Below are positions 1 to 7,515 of a stretch of DNA of 64,000 nt, piece after piece; within the stretch, counting starts at the first letter, position 1, and every line of letters starts with the position of its first letter. The DNA lies in contig NZ_JAELYA010000002.1 of the NCBI RefSeq assembly GCF_017589465.1, positions 558,001 through 622,000 on the forward strand, given 5' to 3'. Origin of the DNA: Pseudomonas schmalbachii (lineage in GTDB: Bacteria > Pseudomonadota > Gammaproteobacteria > Pseudomonadales > Pseudomonadaceae). A program made the position numbers and the translations under genes. The notes beneath the pieces are model-generated. The model had not been told where the DNA came from and did no database searches. It saw only the letters and a program-made list of their open reading frames with translations.

Positions 1-926
1 AGCGGGTGCTCCAGTGGCTCGTCCCGGCACGGCAGGCCGAGGAATTCATCGATGGAGTCGCGCGCCTGGCTGAGCAGCGCGCGGCCCAGCGCCTGGCTGT
101 CGAAATCCACCTGCTCCGGCTCGCCGGGCGCGGCTTCGATAAAGCTGAAAGAGGCATAGCCGACCACCCGCGAGTGGTCGCCGGCGGTGTCGCCGGAGTT
201 GCGCAGGTCGAGCAGGTGCGGGGTCAACTGGCGGCGGCGCGCGCTGAGCAGCAGCGCATTGATGCCGGTGGCGCCACAGGCCTGCTCGTGATCGAGATCG
301 GCGTGCAGGCGCAGGACATGCTCGGCGCTGTCCGCGTCGGTCAGCCTGGCGTGGCGGTAATCCAGATAGTGCGACAGGTCGGAACTGACCACGATCAGCG
401 TCTCCACCCCGCCCCAGAGGACGTCCAGCAACCGGGAAACCAGCGCCGGCTCGACCATGCCGAGGGTCAGCGGGACGATGCGGAAATCCTCCAGCACCGT
501 CTGCAGGAACGGCAGTTGCACCTCCAGCGCATGCTCGGCGCTGTGGGCGCGATCATCGACCAGCACGCTGGGCATCTGCGCCAGCGTGGCGACAGCCTCG
601 ACGTCCACCTGCACCCTGCCGAGCGGCGTGTCGAAGGCCTCGGCAGCCGGCAACGCCACACCCTGGAAGGCCACGCGATGACTGGGCCCGAGCAGCACGA
701 CACGCCGCACCACCTGGCGCAGCGGCGCGAGCTGCGCATAGCCATGCGCGGCGATCGGCCCGGAATAGATGTAGCCGGCATGGGGCACGATCAGTGCCTT
801 CGGCGGCACACCCGCGGGAACGGCGGCGCGCTCCAGCATCTCGTGCAGTTGCGCGGAGAGCTGATGGGGATCGGAGGGATAGAAAAGTCCGGCGACAGCG
901 GCCGGGCGGATGCTCTGTACAGACAT
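1..926 (-). CDS. MEMO-family protein (AmmeMemoRadiSam system protein B), possibly fused to AMMECR1; cut by window edge
   Basis: Reading from ATG at 926, the protein begins MSVQSIRPAAVAGLFYPSDP, the usual opening of MEMO1-family proteins, and carries HAGYIYSGPIAAHGYAQLAP, the conserved His/Gly segment of the dioxygenase-like fold. About 308 codons are visible with no stop before the edge. The last residues (LGRALLSQARDSIDEFLG) look like the start of an AMMECR1 domain, so this may be a MEMO-AMMECR1 fusion; that is inference because the C-terminus is missing. These proteins occur in bacteria with a radical SAM partner; the exact reaction is not established. A plain shadow frame on the opposite strand has the same span and was ignored. 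Confidence 0.75.
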   Translation of the reverse strand, partial: MSVQSIRPAAVAGLFYPSDPHQLSAQLHEMLERAAVPAGVPPKALIVPHAGYIYSGPIAAHGYAQLAPLRQVVRRVVLLGPSHRVAFQGVALPAAEAFDTPLGRVQVDVEAVATLAQMPSVLVDDRAHSAEHALEVQLPFLQTVLEDFRIVPLTLGMVEPALVSRLLDVLWGGVETLIVVSSDLSHYLDYRHARLTDADSAEHVLRLHADLDHEQACGATGINALLLSARRRQLTPHLLDLRNSGDTAGDHSRVVGYASFSFIEAAPGEPEQVDFDSQALGRALLSQARDSIDEFLGLPCRDEPLEHP

Positions 927-1042
927 GGTCGGCGCCCGGGGAAAGGTGATCCATCCAGTATAGGAAGCATGCCGGTACGGGACCGATGCGGGGCAGACCG
1001 CTGACAAACGGCAGAGGTTTTTCGCGGGCATGGCTTAAATCT

Positions 1043-1100
1043 GTAGGGCGGGTGCAACCCGCCATTGGCGCCGCATTGTGGCGGGTTTCACCCGCCCTAC
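1043..1100. repeat. Extragenic palindrome, family A (inverted pair)
   Basis: GTAGGGCGGGTGCAACCCGCC followed by its near-inverted partner ending in CACCCGCCCTAC, 58 bp in all. The same unit recurs at 11921, 12969, 48601 and 55716, always outside or at the very end of genes, so it is a dispersed REP-like element. Confidence 0.75.
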
Positions 1101-1122
1101 CTCGTGCTCCGTCCACCAACAC

Positions 1123-1155
1123 AAAAAAAGGCGGCACCGCGTGCACGGCGCCGCC
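1123..1155 (-). terminator. Rho-independent terminator of the AraC-type gene
   Basis: On the minus strand a 10-bp GC-rich stem (1130-1139 with 1146-1155, one mismatch, six-base loop) is followed by seven Ts (1129-1123). It lies about 100 bases past the stop of the AraC-type gene. Confidence 0.75.
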
Positions 1156-1256
1156 CGAAGTCACGGAGTTGCTTACATCGCGAGGCGGCCGCAAGCCGCC
1201 TCGGGTATTGGATTGCCGATTCGCGGTGGTGGTCACACATTGGCCACCGCCATTGG

Positions 1257-1700
1257 TCAGCGCGGGCCGGCGCCAAGCTGAACCAGAGGCCTGCCGCGCT
1301 TCCTGAACGCCACCGGCGTCTCCCCCACCCAGCGCTTGAACGCCCGGTAGAAGGTGCTCGGCTCGGAGAAGCCAGTACGCTCGACGATCGCCTGGATGCT
1401 TTCGTCGGTCTGCAGCAGCAGTTCCTTGGCCAGTTGCGCGCGGTAGTCGGCGAGCAGTTCATTGAAGCGCACGCCGGCCGCCTCCAGCCGGTCGCGCAGG
1501 CGTCGCACCGGCATGCCGAGGCGCGCGGCGACGCGTTCGAGCGTGACATCGCCATCCAGCAGCAGCTCGGCGATCAGCCGCCGCACTTCCCGCACCAGCT
1601 CCGGCGAATCGGACTGCGTGGCTGCGTCCTCGCCGGCAATTCTCCCCCGGGCGCCGTGCGCAGAAAGCGCCGGCGTTACAGCATCGATCGGATTGCACAT
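1257..1700 (-). CDS. Short AraC-family transcriptional regulator (DNA-binding domain only)
   Basis: The 147-residue protein consists almost wholly of an AraC-type double helix-turn-helix domain (about residues 35-135), including the family signature region FSEPSTFYRAFKRWVGETP. The N-terminal ligand-binding domain seen in most members (250-330 residues) is absent; only about 30 poorly conserved residues precede the first helix. It may therefore respond to a partner or to its own level. It stands alone between the MEMO gene and the divergent mazG-cmoM pair. Target genes cannot be told from the sequence. Confidence 0.75.
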   Translation of the reverse strand: MCNPIDAVTPALSAHGARGRIAGEDAATQSDSPELVREVRRLIAELLLDGDVTLERVAARLGMPVRRLRDRLEAAGVRFNELLADYRAQLAKELLLQTDESIQAIVERTGFSEPSTFYRAFKRWVGETPVAFRKRGRPLVQLGAGPR

Positions 1701-1869
1701 GGCGTTTTTTTCTTGTTATCCATGAGGTCACTAATCTTAGGCATCTATCCGAACTCCGCTCAAGAAACTATCCCTGTGAAAGTAGGAATCGTCTGCAGGC
1801 TGGCGCACTTCCGCCCTTGATGCCCGCCCCTCGAAGGCCGAAGCTATGCGGCAGCACAGGAGCCCATCG

Positions 1870-2175
1870 ATGAACCTCAGCGAACTCACCGCCCGCCTGC
1901 ACGCGATCCGCGATCACAACGACTGGAAGCGTTTCCACAGCCCGAAGAACCTGGCGATGGCCGCCAGCGTGGAAATGGCCGAGCTGGTGGAAATCTTCCA
2001 ATGGCTGGGCGAGGACGAATCGCGCCGGCTGCCGCCCGACCAGTTGGACCACGCCGGCCAGGAGGTCGGCGATATCGTCCTTTATCTGCTGCTGCTCTGC
2101 TCCGAGCTGGGCATCGACATGGAGCAGGTGGTCCGCGCCAAGCTGACCGACAGCGAACGGCGGTTCCGCACATGA
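1870..2175 (+). CDS. MazG-like nucleotide pyrophosphohydrolase
   Basis: A 101-residue protein of the MazG/dUTPase-like all-alpha superfamily. The sequence NLAMAASVEMAELVEIFQWL, followed by GQEVGDIVLYLLLLC, gives the EXXE...EXXD acidic pattern that binds Mg2+ and hydrolyses noncanonical or excess nucleoside triphosphates to monophosphate and pyrophosphate. ATG at 1870 is preferred over the upstream in-frame ATG because AGGAG (about 1858) lies at proper spacing. The stop overlaps the start of cmoM in an ATGA, so the two are probably translated together. Confidence 0.8.
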   Translation: MNLSELTARLHAIRDHNDWKRFHSPKNLAMAASVEMAELVEIFQWLGEDESRRLPPDQLDHAGQEVGDIVLYLLLLCSELGIDMEQVVRAKLTDSERRFRT

Positions 2176-2924
2176 GCGACAGGCATTTCGACGAACTGGC
2201 GACACGCTTCGCCGAGAAGATCTACGGCGGCGCCAAGGGCGCGATCCGCCTCGCCGTGCTCCAGGCCGACCTCGCCGAAGCGCTGCCGGAACGGCCGCTG
2301 CGGGTGCTGGATGTCGGCGCCGGTCTCGGCCACATGTCCCTCTGGCTGGCCGGGCGCGGCCATCAGGTGACCCTCGCCGAGCCCGCCGCACCGATGCTCG
2401 AAGGCGCCCGCCAGCGCTTCGCCGAGGCCGGCCATGACGCCACCTTCATCCAGGCGCCGTGGCAGGAACTGCTCGGCCAGCTCGACGAGCCCTACGACCT
2501 GGTGCTCTGCCACGCCGTGCTGGAATGGCTGGCCGAACCCAAGGCGATCCTGCCGGTGCTGCGCCAGCTCACTCGCCGCGACGGCTGGCTGTCGCTGGCC
2601 TTCTACAACCGCGATGCGCTGATCTACCGCAACCTGCTGAAGGGGCATTTCCGTAAGCTGCGCAAGCACCGTTTCGCCGGCGAAGGGCAGAGCCTGACGC
2701 CGCAGCAGCCGCTCGATCCGCGCGATCTGGAAGCGGCCATGGCCGACACCTGGCGCATCGAGGAACGCAGCGGCGTGCGGGTGTTCCACGACTACATGCC
2801 GGTGGAATTCCAGAACAAGGCCGAGCCGCTGGACCTGATCGAGATGGAGCTGGAATACCGCCGCCATCCGGCCTTCGCCAATCTCGGCCGCTATCTGCAC
2901 TGGCTGTGCCGGCCGCGGGATTAG
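2172..2924 (+). CDS. cmoM: tRNA 5-carboxymethoxyuridine methyltransferase CmoM (formerly SmtA)
   Basis: 250 residues. CmoM uses S-adenosylmethionine to methylate the carboxyl of cmo5U at wobble position 34 of certain tRNAs. Visible support: RVLDVGAGLGHMSLWLAGRG (SAM-binding motif I), FHAVLEWLA-like segment (CHAVLEWLAEP), LAFYNRDALIYRNLLKG, and the C-terminal GVRVFHDYM, all in the order and spacing of the E. coli protein. Start ATG at 2172 overlaps the preceding stop (ATGA). The family is about 260 residues, so length fits. Confidence 0.88.
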   Translation: MSDRHFDELATRFAEKIYGGAKGAIRLAVLQADLAEALPERPLRVLDVGAGLGHMSLWLAGRGHQVTLAEPAAPMLEGARQRFAEAGHDATFIQAPWQELLGQLDEPYDLVLCHAVLEWLAEPKAILPVLRQLTRRDGWLSLAFYNRDALIYRNLLKGHFRKLRKHRFAGEGQSLTPQQPLDPRDLEAAMADTWRIEERSGVRVFHDYMPVEFQNKAEPLDLIEMELEYRRHPAFANLGRYLHWLCRPRD

Positions 2925-2978
2925 GCGCAGAATCATCGAAAGTCGCACGTCGCACCCGGCGGCGTGCGGGAGCCTGCC

Positions 2979-3578
2979 ATGCCGCGTCAGTCGATCCTGC
3001 TTCCGCTTTTCCTCGCCCTGGCCGCCTGCCAGGCTGGCAACCCCTACACCGCGCAATCGCTGCCGTACCCGCCCGCGCCGGCAGCCGCCGCCAATCCGGC
3101 ACTCGATCCCGGCAGCTACCCGGCAGCGCCGCTGGACTATGGCCAGTACCGCTCGTGGAACTGGAGCGGCACGGCTGACGTCGCCGGCACCTACGGCACG
3201 CCGCTGCAGGACGCCGTCAGCCAGCAGCTCGACCAGCTCGGCCTGCGCCCGGCGCGCCCCGGCAACGCGCCCGACCTGCAAGTCAGCGCAGAGGCGCACA
3301 ACGAGCAGCGCACCCGCCAGGTCACCGACTACTACAGCGCCTCCTACGGCTACTACGGCTGGCACGACCCGTGGTACGGCTACGGCGCCGCGATCCCGGT
3401 CACCCGCACCTACAACGTGGTGGTCGGGGTGCTGCGCATCGACCTGCTGGACGCACGCAACGGCCAGCGGGTATGGAGCGGCAGCGCGGAATTCGACGCC
3501 AGCGGCAGCCAGCGCGAGCAGGGCGCGGCGCTGCGCGAAGCGGCCCGGCAGGCCCTCGCCGGCTACCCGCCATACTGA
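2979..3578 (+). CDS. DUF4136 lipoprotein (first of a tandem pair)
   Basis: 199 residues. A signal peptide ending in the lipobox LAAC (Cys17) predicts a lipid-anchored envelope protein. The body has the DUF4136 layout: DYGQYRSWNW near the start of the mature part, a central Tyr/Gly-rich stretch (YYSASYGYYGWHDPWYGYG), and the ending VLRIDLLDARNGQRVWSGSA...ALREAARQALAGYPP. The function of the family is unknown. The next gene is a paralogue sharing the same plan, including DQLGLRPA and the YPP C-terminus, so the pair arose by duplication. Confidence 0.8.
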   Translation: MPRQSILLPLFLALAACQAGNPYTAQSLPYPPAPAAAANPALDPGSYPAAPLDYGQYRSWNWSGTADVAGTYGTPLQDAVSQQLDQLGLRPARPGNAPDLQVSAEAHNEQRTRQVTDYYSASYGYYGWHDPWYGYGAAIPVTRTYNVVVGVLRIDLLDARNGQRVWSGSAEFDASGSQREQGAALREAARQALAGYPPY

Positions 3579-3700
3579 GCGGCGACTGTCCATATTTCCG
3601 GACAGGAACCTGCATGCCAGAGCCGTCCGCTTGATAAGAATCACTTGCGCTGCCGGGGACTCTGCGCTTCGATGGTATCTCTGTCCTGAGGATCGCGATC

Positions 3701-4264
3701 ATGCTCCGCCGCTTGTTGGTTCTAGGTCTGATTCTTGGCCTGGTCGGCTGCGAAACCATCAGCCTCGACCGTGACTACGACAGAAGCCGCGACTTCGCCG
3801 CGTACCGTACCTGGGCCTGGGCGCAACCCGCCTTCGAGTACCGTCCGGACGATCCACGGATCAAGAGCGACATCACCGAGCAACGCATCCGCGAGGCGGT
3901 CGCCGACCAGCTCGACCAGCGCGGCCTGCGTCCGGCGCAATCCGGCTCCGCCGCAGACCTCAAGGCCCGCGCCTACCTGATCGTCGACCAGCGCCAGCAG
4001 CAGTACACCAGCAACTACGGCGGCTGGGGCTACTGGGGCGGTTGCTGCGGCGGCTACTGGGGCGCCCCGTACGTCGAGTCGCGCACCGTCTACTACAAGG
4101 TCGCCACCATCCAGGTCGACCTGCTCGACGGCAAGGACGGCAAGCTCGTCTGGCGCGGCAGCGGTGAAAAGACCGTCTACAACGACGCACCGACCCCGAC
4201 CGAACGCGAATCGGCCATCCGCGAAGCCGTGCAGAAGGTGCTCGCCCAATACCCGCCACACTGA
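3701..4264 (+). CDS. DUF4136 lipoprotein (second of a tandem pair)
   Basis: 187 residues with signal peptide and lipobox LVGC (Cys17). The mature protein carries the DUF4136 features FAAYRTWAWA, QLDQRGLRPAQSG, a Gly/Trp/Tyr-rich linker (GGWGYWGGCCGGYWGAPY, with two extra cysteines not present in the neighbour), QVDLLDGKDGKLVWRGSGE and a C-terminal AVQKVLAQYPP. Role unknown, likely outer-membrane anchored. A palindrome TGTCC...GGACA lies between the two paralogues (about 3588-3605) and may separate their transcripts. Confidence 0.8.
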   Translation: MLRRLLVLGLILGLVGCETISLDRDYDRSRDFAAYRTWAWAQPAFEYRPDDPRIKSDITEQRIREAVADQLDQRGLRPAQSGSAADLKARAYLIVDQRQQQYTSNYGGWGYWGGCCGGYWGAPYVESRTVYYKVATIQVDLLDGKDGKLVWRGSGEKTVYNDAPTPTERESAIREAVQKVLAQYPPH

Positions 4265-4276
4265 CAGGGAACGCCT

Positions 4277-4774
4277 GTGGATAACCCCCATATCGCCCAT
4301 CGCCCCGCCGAGGCCGGCGACCTCGCCGAGGTGATCGGCTTCCCCCAGGACCGCGACGAACTCTACTACGCCTACCCGAAGGCACGCTGGCCACTGACGC
4401 TGGACCAGCTCGCCGCCGCCGTGGCCGAACGCCGGGAAAGCACCGTCGCCCTGCTCGACGGGCGCGTCGCCGGCTTCGCCAACTTCTACCAGTGGCAGCC
4501 CGGCGAATACTGCGCCCTCGGCAACATGCTGGTCGCTCCCTGGGCGCGCCAGCACGGCGTGGCCCGCCACCTCATCGAGGCGATGGAACGCATCGCCGCG
4601 CAGCGCTACGCGGCGCCGCGCATGAAAGTCTCCTGCTTCTGCACCAACAGCGCCGGATTGTTGCTCTACACTCGGCTGGGATATCGCCCGTGCGGCATCG
4701 TCGAGCGCAGCGACCCGCAGGGCCGGCGGATCGCCCTGGTGCAACTGGAGAAGCCACTTGAGCCAAGCAGTTGA
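4277..4774 (+). CDS. GNAT-family N-acetyltransferase
   Basis: 165 residues starting at GTG 4277, twelve bases after the previous stop. The GNAT core is seen in LGNMLVAPWARQHGVARHLIEAM, the acetyl-CoA pyrophosphate-binding segment (motif A, Q/RxxGxA form), followed by SCFCTNSAGLLLYTRLGYRP (motif B with the Asn/Tyr pattern). Substrate unknown. The end overlaps the start of the DsrE-like gene by 17 bases, so this is the first gene of a compact set running to the VanX-like gene. Confidence 0.75.
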   Translation: MDNPHIAHRPAEAGDLAEVIGFPQDRDELYYAYPKARWPLTLDQLAAAVAERRESTVALLDGRVAGFANFYQWQPGEYCALGNMLVAPWARQHGVARHLIEAMERIAAQRYAAPRMKVSCFCTNSAGLLLYTRLGYRPCGIVERSDPQGRRIALVQLEKPLEPSS

Positions 4775-5132
4775 AAAGCGCGTCCTGATCATCGTCAACA
4801 GCGGACCGAGCACCCCGGCCCGCTGCGCCGCGCCCTTCTACACCGCCACCCTGCTCGCCTGCATGGACGCCGAGGTGACCGTGTTCCTCAGCGGCGAAGG
4901 CATGCTCCTGGCCCAGCGCGAGGTTGTGGAAAACCTCTATGCCGCGGATGGCGGCGAGCCGATCAGCCACTTCATCCAGCAGGCCAAGGAAGCCGGCGTG
5001 CGCCTGCTGATGTGCCGCGCCCCGGGCATCGCCATCGACGAACGCACGCTGATCACCGAACTCGACGAAATCGCCAGCGGCGGCGAACTGGCGCGGATGA
5101 TCCTCGAATTCGACCGGGTGCTGACACTGTGA
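4758..5132 (+). CDS. DsrE/DsrF-family sulfur-relay-like protein
   Basis: 124 residues from TTG 4758, with GGAG about 8 bases upstream inside the preceding gene. The order KRVLIIVNSGPSTPARCAAP, FYTATLLACMDAEVTVFLSG, and an ending GVRLLMCRAPGIAIDERTLI fits the DsrE-like alpha/beta fold, whose members carry or transfer sulfur by a conserved cysteine. Cys candidates here are in PARCAAPF, LLACMDA and LLMCRAP; which is reactive is not certain. It is followed with a 3-base overlap by a GcvH-like gene, a pairing discussed under findings. Confidence 0.7.
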   Translation: MSQAVEKRVLIIVNSGPSTPARCAAPFYTATLLACMDAEVTVFLSGEGMLLAQREVVENLYAADGGEPISHFIQQAKEAGVRLLMCRAPGIAIDERTLITELDEIASGGELARMILEFDRVLTL

Positions 5133-5590
5133 AAATCGGCCGCCTGGAATTCCCGGAAACGCTGCTCTACGCCCCCGACTACAACCTCTGGCTGCGCCCG
5201 GAAAGCGACCGCAGCCTGACCATCGGCCTCACCGCCTATGGCTGCGCGCTGTACGGGCAGATATTCGCCTTCACCCCCAAGCGCGACGGCTGGCATATCG
5301 ACAAGGATCGCGGCTTCGGCGTGGTGGAATTCGCCAAGGCCGCCTCCGCAGCCCGCAGCCCGCTGGCCGGCGAACTGCTGGTGAGCAACGACGCCGTGGT
5401 GCGCCGCCCCGGCCTGATCAACCAGGACTGCTACGGCGAAGGCTGGATGATCCGCCTGAAGCCGGACGACTGGCAGGCCGCGCGCAGCGAACTCCTCACC
5501 GGCCAGGCCGCGCTGGACGCCTTCGCCGAACGCATGCGCCTCGACGCCTTCGACCCGGACGACGACGGCGTCCAGGCCCTGCGCCACTGA
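5129..5590 (+). CDS. Glycine-cleavage H-like protein with lipoyl lysine
   Basis: 153 residues from GTG 5129, overlapping the DsrE-like stop. It shows the biotinyl/lipoyl fold of GcvH: GLTAYGCALYGQIFAF, GFGVVEFAKAASAARSPLAG with a lysine (about K70) at the position that is lipoylated in GcvH, and NQDCYGEGWMIRLKPDDW matching the NxDPYGxGW signature. There are no gcvT or gcvP genes nearby, and the N-terminus differs from housekeeping GcvH, so this is likely a specialised lipoyl carrier rather than the glycine-cleavage subunit. Function inferred only. Confidence 0.7.
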   Translation: MKIGRLEFPETLLYAPDYNLWLRPESDRSLTIGLTAYGCALYGQIFAFTPKRDGWHIDKDRGFGVVEFAKAASAARSPLAGELLVSNDAVVRRPGLINQDCYGEGWMIRLKPDDWQAARSELLTGQAALDAFAERMRLDAFDPDDDGVQALRH

Positions 5591-5597
5591 CCCAGGC

Positions 5598-6272
5598 ATG
5601 ATCCGCCGCCCGGCCCTGCTGCTGCTCCTACTGCTGGCCGCCTGCGTCACCCGCAGCGACTCCCCCCACCCCGGCTTCGTCTACCTGGACCAGGTCCTGC
5701 ACACCGCCACCTACGACGCGCGCTACCACAACGGCAACAACTTCGTCGGCCAACGCATCGACGGCTACCGGAGCGGACGCATCATCCTCAGCCAACAAGC
5801 CGCCACCGCCCTCGCCGCAGCAGAACAGGAGCTGGAAGGGAAAGACCTGCACCTGAAGATCTTCGACGGCTACCGCCCGCGCCGGGCCGTGGAGCATTTC
5901 AGACGCTGGGCGTCGGACCCGACCGATACGCGAATGAAAAGCCACTTCTACCCCGACCTGGACAAGAGCGCCCTGTTCGGCAAGGGCTACATCGCCAGGA
6001 ACTCCGGACACTCCCGTGGCAGCACGGTCGACCTGACACTGATCGACGCAACGACCGGCCAGGAACTGGACATGGGCAGCCCCTTCGACTTCTTCGGCCC
6101 CATCTCCCACCACGACACCCCGCTCATCTCCCCGGCACAGGCGCGCAACCGGGAAATGCTGAAGAGCGCGATGGAACGGCATGGCTTCGAAGCCTACTCA
6201 GCGGAGTGGTGGCACTACACCCTGCGCAACGAACCGTGGCCGGATACGTATTTCGATTTTCCGGTGGAGTAA
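5598..6272 (+). CDS. VanX/DdpX-like D-alanyl-D-alanine dipeptidase, lipoprotein
   Basis: 224 residues. An N-terminal signal ends in LLAAC (lipobox), so the enzyme is probably anchored in the envelope. The zinc site of the peptidase M15D family is present: SGHSRGSTVDLTLI (SxHxxGxxxD) and EWWHY (catalytic Glu and third zinc His). IFDGYRPRRAVEHF is also family-typical. Expected reaction is hydrolysis of D-Ala-D-Ala dipeptide; in Pseudomonas it more likely serves cell-wall dipeptide recycling than vancomycin resistance, since no VanH/VanA-like genes are present. It ends a co-directional group starting at 4277. Confidence 0.8.
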   Translation: MIRRPALLLLLLLAACVTRSDSPHPGFVYLDQVLHTATYDARYHNGNNFVGQRIDGYRSGRIILSQQAATALAAAEQELEGKDLHLKIFDGYRPRRAVEHFRRWASDPTDTRMKSHFYPDLDKSALFGKGYIARNSGHSRGSTVDLTLIDATTGQELDMGSPFDFFGPISHHDTPLISPAQARNREMLKSAMERHGFEAYSAEWWHYTLRNEPWPDTYFDFPVE

Positions 6273-6277
6273 CTACC

Positions 6278-6349
6278 GTAGGTTGGCGCTGAGCTTGCGA
6301 AGCCCAACACCGCCATCGTTGGGCTTCACTCCGTTCAGCGCCAACCTAC
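6278..6349. repeat. Extragenic palindrome, family B (inverted pair)
   Basis: GTAGGTTGGCGCTGAG ... GCGAAGCCCAAC, then GTTGGGCTTC ... CAGCGCCAACCTAC, about 72 bp, able to fold into a long hairpin. Further copies are at 19998, 24073 (half), 48731, 61140 and 61946. Confidence 0.8.
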
Positions 6350-6411
6350 GAGCAGCAGCACGCCAACTGAGCCACGAGTAGCGCTGCCAGTGGCTTTGCT
6401 CGCAATGAAAA

Positions 6412-6507
6412 TGGCGGAAGGCAGTGAGAGTCGAACTCACCCAGGAACGGCTGCCGTCCCCCACCGGGTTTGAAGCCCGGCCACGCCACCGGGCGTGATT
6501 GCCTTCC
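6412..6507 (-). tRNA. selC: tRNA-Sec (selenocysteine), anticodon UCA
   Basis: The minus strand runs GGAAGGCAAUCAC... to ...GUGAUUGCCUUCCGCCA with an 8-bp-plus acceptor stem, a very long variable arm and anticodon TCA (plus-strand TGA at 6471-6473) in GGGCTTCAAACCC. The 96-nt length with encoded CCA (6412-6414) and discriminator G match bacterial selC. It delivers Sec at the in-frame UGA of fdnG, and needs SelA and SelB encoded 2-5 kb upstream on the same strand. Confidence 0.93.
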
Positions 6508-6780
6508 ATGTTGATCTACGAGGCTCTTCCTCGACTTCCGCTGTCGCTTCCGGTGAAGTGTCGAAAACGCTCAAGAACTTGCAAAATGGGCCGATCCTGA
6601 ATCACTCAGGTAACGATAGACCAACGCCTCCTGATCGCGAAGACAACAAAAGTTGTACGAGGCGCGCCCAACGGGGAAGAGCGGTGACAAGGAAAGCCGC
6701 TCATGGTTGGCTCGATAGACAGGGAGAACGACTACCGTCGCAGCGACGGTGTCGGGAAATTCAAAGGAGTGAAGGCAACA
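6508..6780. other. Leader between tRNA-Sec and the MKADW gene
   Basis: No gene seen. The right part (about 6705-6780) is a leader sequence that recurs in decayed form at 7350-7406 ahead of a second MKADW start, including GGCTCGATAGA and AAAGGAGTGAAG. The left part must contain the selC promoter on the minus strand, but I cannot assign -35/-10 boxes with confidence. Confidence 0.4.
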
Positions 6781-7347
6781 ATGAAAGCAGATTGGGACGA
6801 CGCACCCGCTTACCTACGCACGAAAGGATGGCGACGCACCGCCAAAAGATGGACTGTTCCCGGAATCATCGGCACCTGCATTGCGCTTGGCCTGCTTTAC
6901 GTCGGTAGCTCAGCATTACTCCAAAATACCGTCCGCAGCCTCGCGGAAAAACACATCCCACACTCCACTCCTATCGCACAGATCAGCCGCTCAGAAGCTG
7001 CCAACGAACAGGACAAGTGGGACCAGATAGTGGAAGAGGTGGCAAATCGAAGCGATCCAGGCAAGAAGTTGTCGATCGACCAACACCAGCCAATACCGAT
7101 CGCCAAGCAAACCGTCTTCAACGACCGCAACTACGCCCCTCGCGGCGTAGATAACGTAGTGCCGTCGTACATGCCCGCTATCAGCTTCCAATCCGAACAG
7201 CCCCAGCAGACTAAAGGCGTTCGAGTCACCATCGTCGGCGAGACCCACGACATGAAGGAAGCCGCGTGCTGGCCCTTCCGAGAAGGCAGCATCGAGAAGC
7301 GAAATTGCAAATTCGGCGTCGGGCTTCACTACCGCAACCGGAACTAG
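6781..7347 (+). CDS. Hypothetical single-pass membrane protein
   Basis: 188 residues from ATG 6781, chosen because AAAGGAG lies 11 bases upstream; an in-frame start further up lacks a ribosome site. The N-terminus is MKADWDDAPAYLRTKGWRRT, followed by one hydrophobic helix (PGIIGTCIALGLLYVGSSAL, about residues 28-48) and a polar remainder, so a cytoplasmic tail with most of the protein outside is likely. I do not recognise the family. Base composition is lower in GC than the flanks, and a partial second copy of its leader and start follows at 7350, which suggests an unstable accessory locus next to selC. Confidence 0.6.
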   Translation: MKADWDDAPAYLRTKGWRRTAKRWTVPGIIGTCIALGLLYVGSSALLQNTVRSLAEKHIPHSTPIAQISRSEAANEQDKWDQIVEEVANRSDPGKKLSIDQHQPIPIAKQTVFNDRNYAPRGVDNVVPSYMPAISFQSEQPQQTKGVRVTIVGETHDMKEAACWPFREGSIEKRNCKFGVGLHYRNRN

Positions 7348-7349
7348 CA

Positions 7350-7515
7350 TCCCACGCTGGCTCAATAGAAAGGGATAACCGCCGGAAGATTCAAGGGAGT
7401 GAAGACATGAAAGCAGACTGGGAAAAATGGAGACAGATTTATTTTCTGGCCCCTAGCTCTGGCCCCGTTCACATCCTTTCCATAGCTAGCATCTTCCGAA
7501 TGCCACTTCAGACTT
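7350..7515 (+). pseudogene. Truncated second copy of the MKADW gene leader and start
   Basis: GGCTCAATAGAAAGGGA ... GGGAGTGAAGAC followed by ATG AAA GCA GAC TGG at 7407 repeats the leader and first five codons of the gene at 6781. Beyond MKADW the similarity is lost within a few codons and the frame then runs antisense through the RHH gene to 7673. I treat it as the remnant of a tandem paralogue. Confidence 0.5.

Larger units (their letters stand above)
927..1256. other. Intergenic region with palindromic repeat and terminator
   Basis: No gene seen in these 330 bases. It holds a GGGCGGGTGCAACCCGCC-type palindrome at 1043-1100, the terminator of the AraC-type gene at 1123-1155, and a further GC-rich hairpin (CGAGGCGG with CCGCCTCG, about 1180-1202) of unknown role. 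Confidence 0.6.

Noticed and set aside
6703-6780. Upstream extension of the MKADW protein by 26 codons
   Set aside because: The ribosome site AAAGGAG is placed for ATG 6781, and the start MKADW is repeated with the same leader at 7407, so the shorter protein is preferred.
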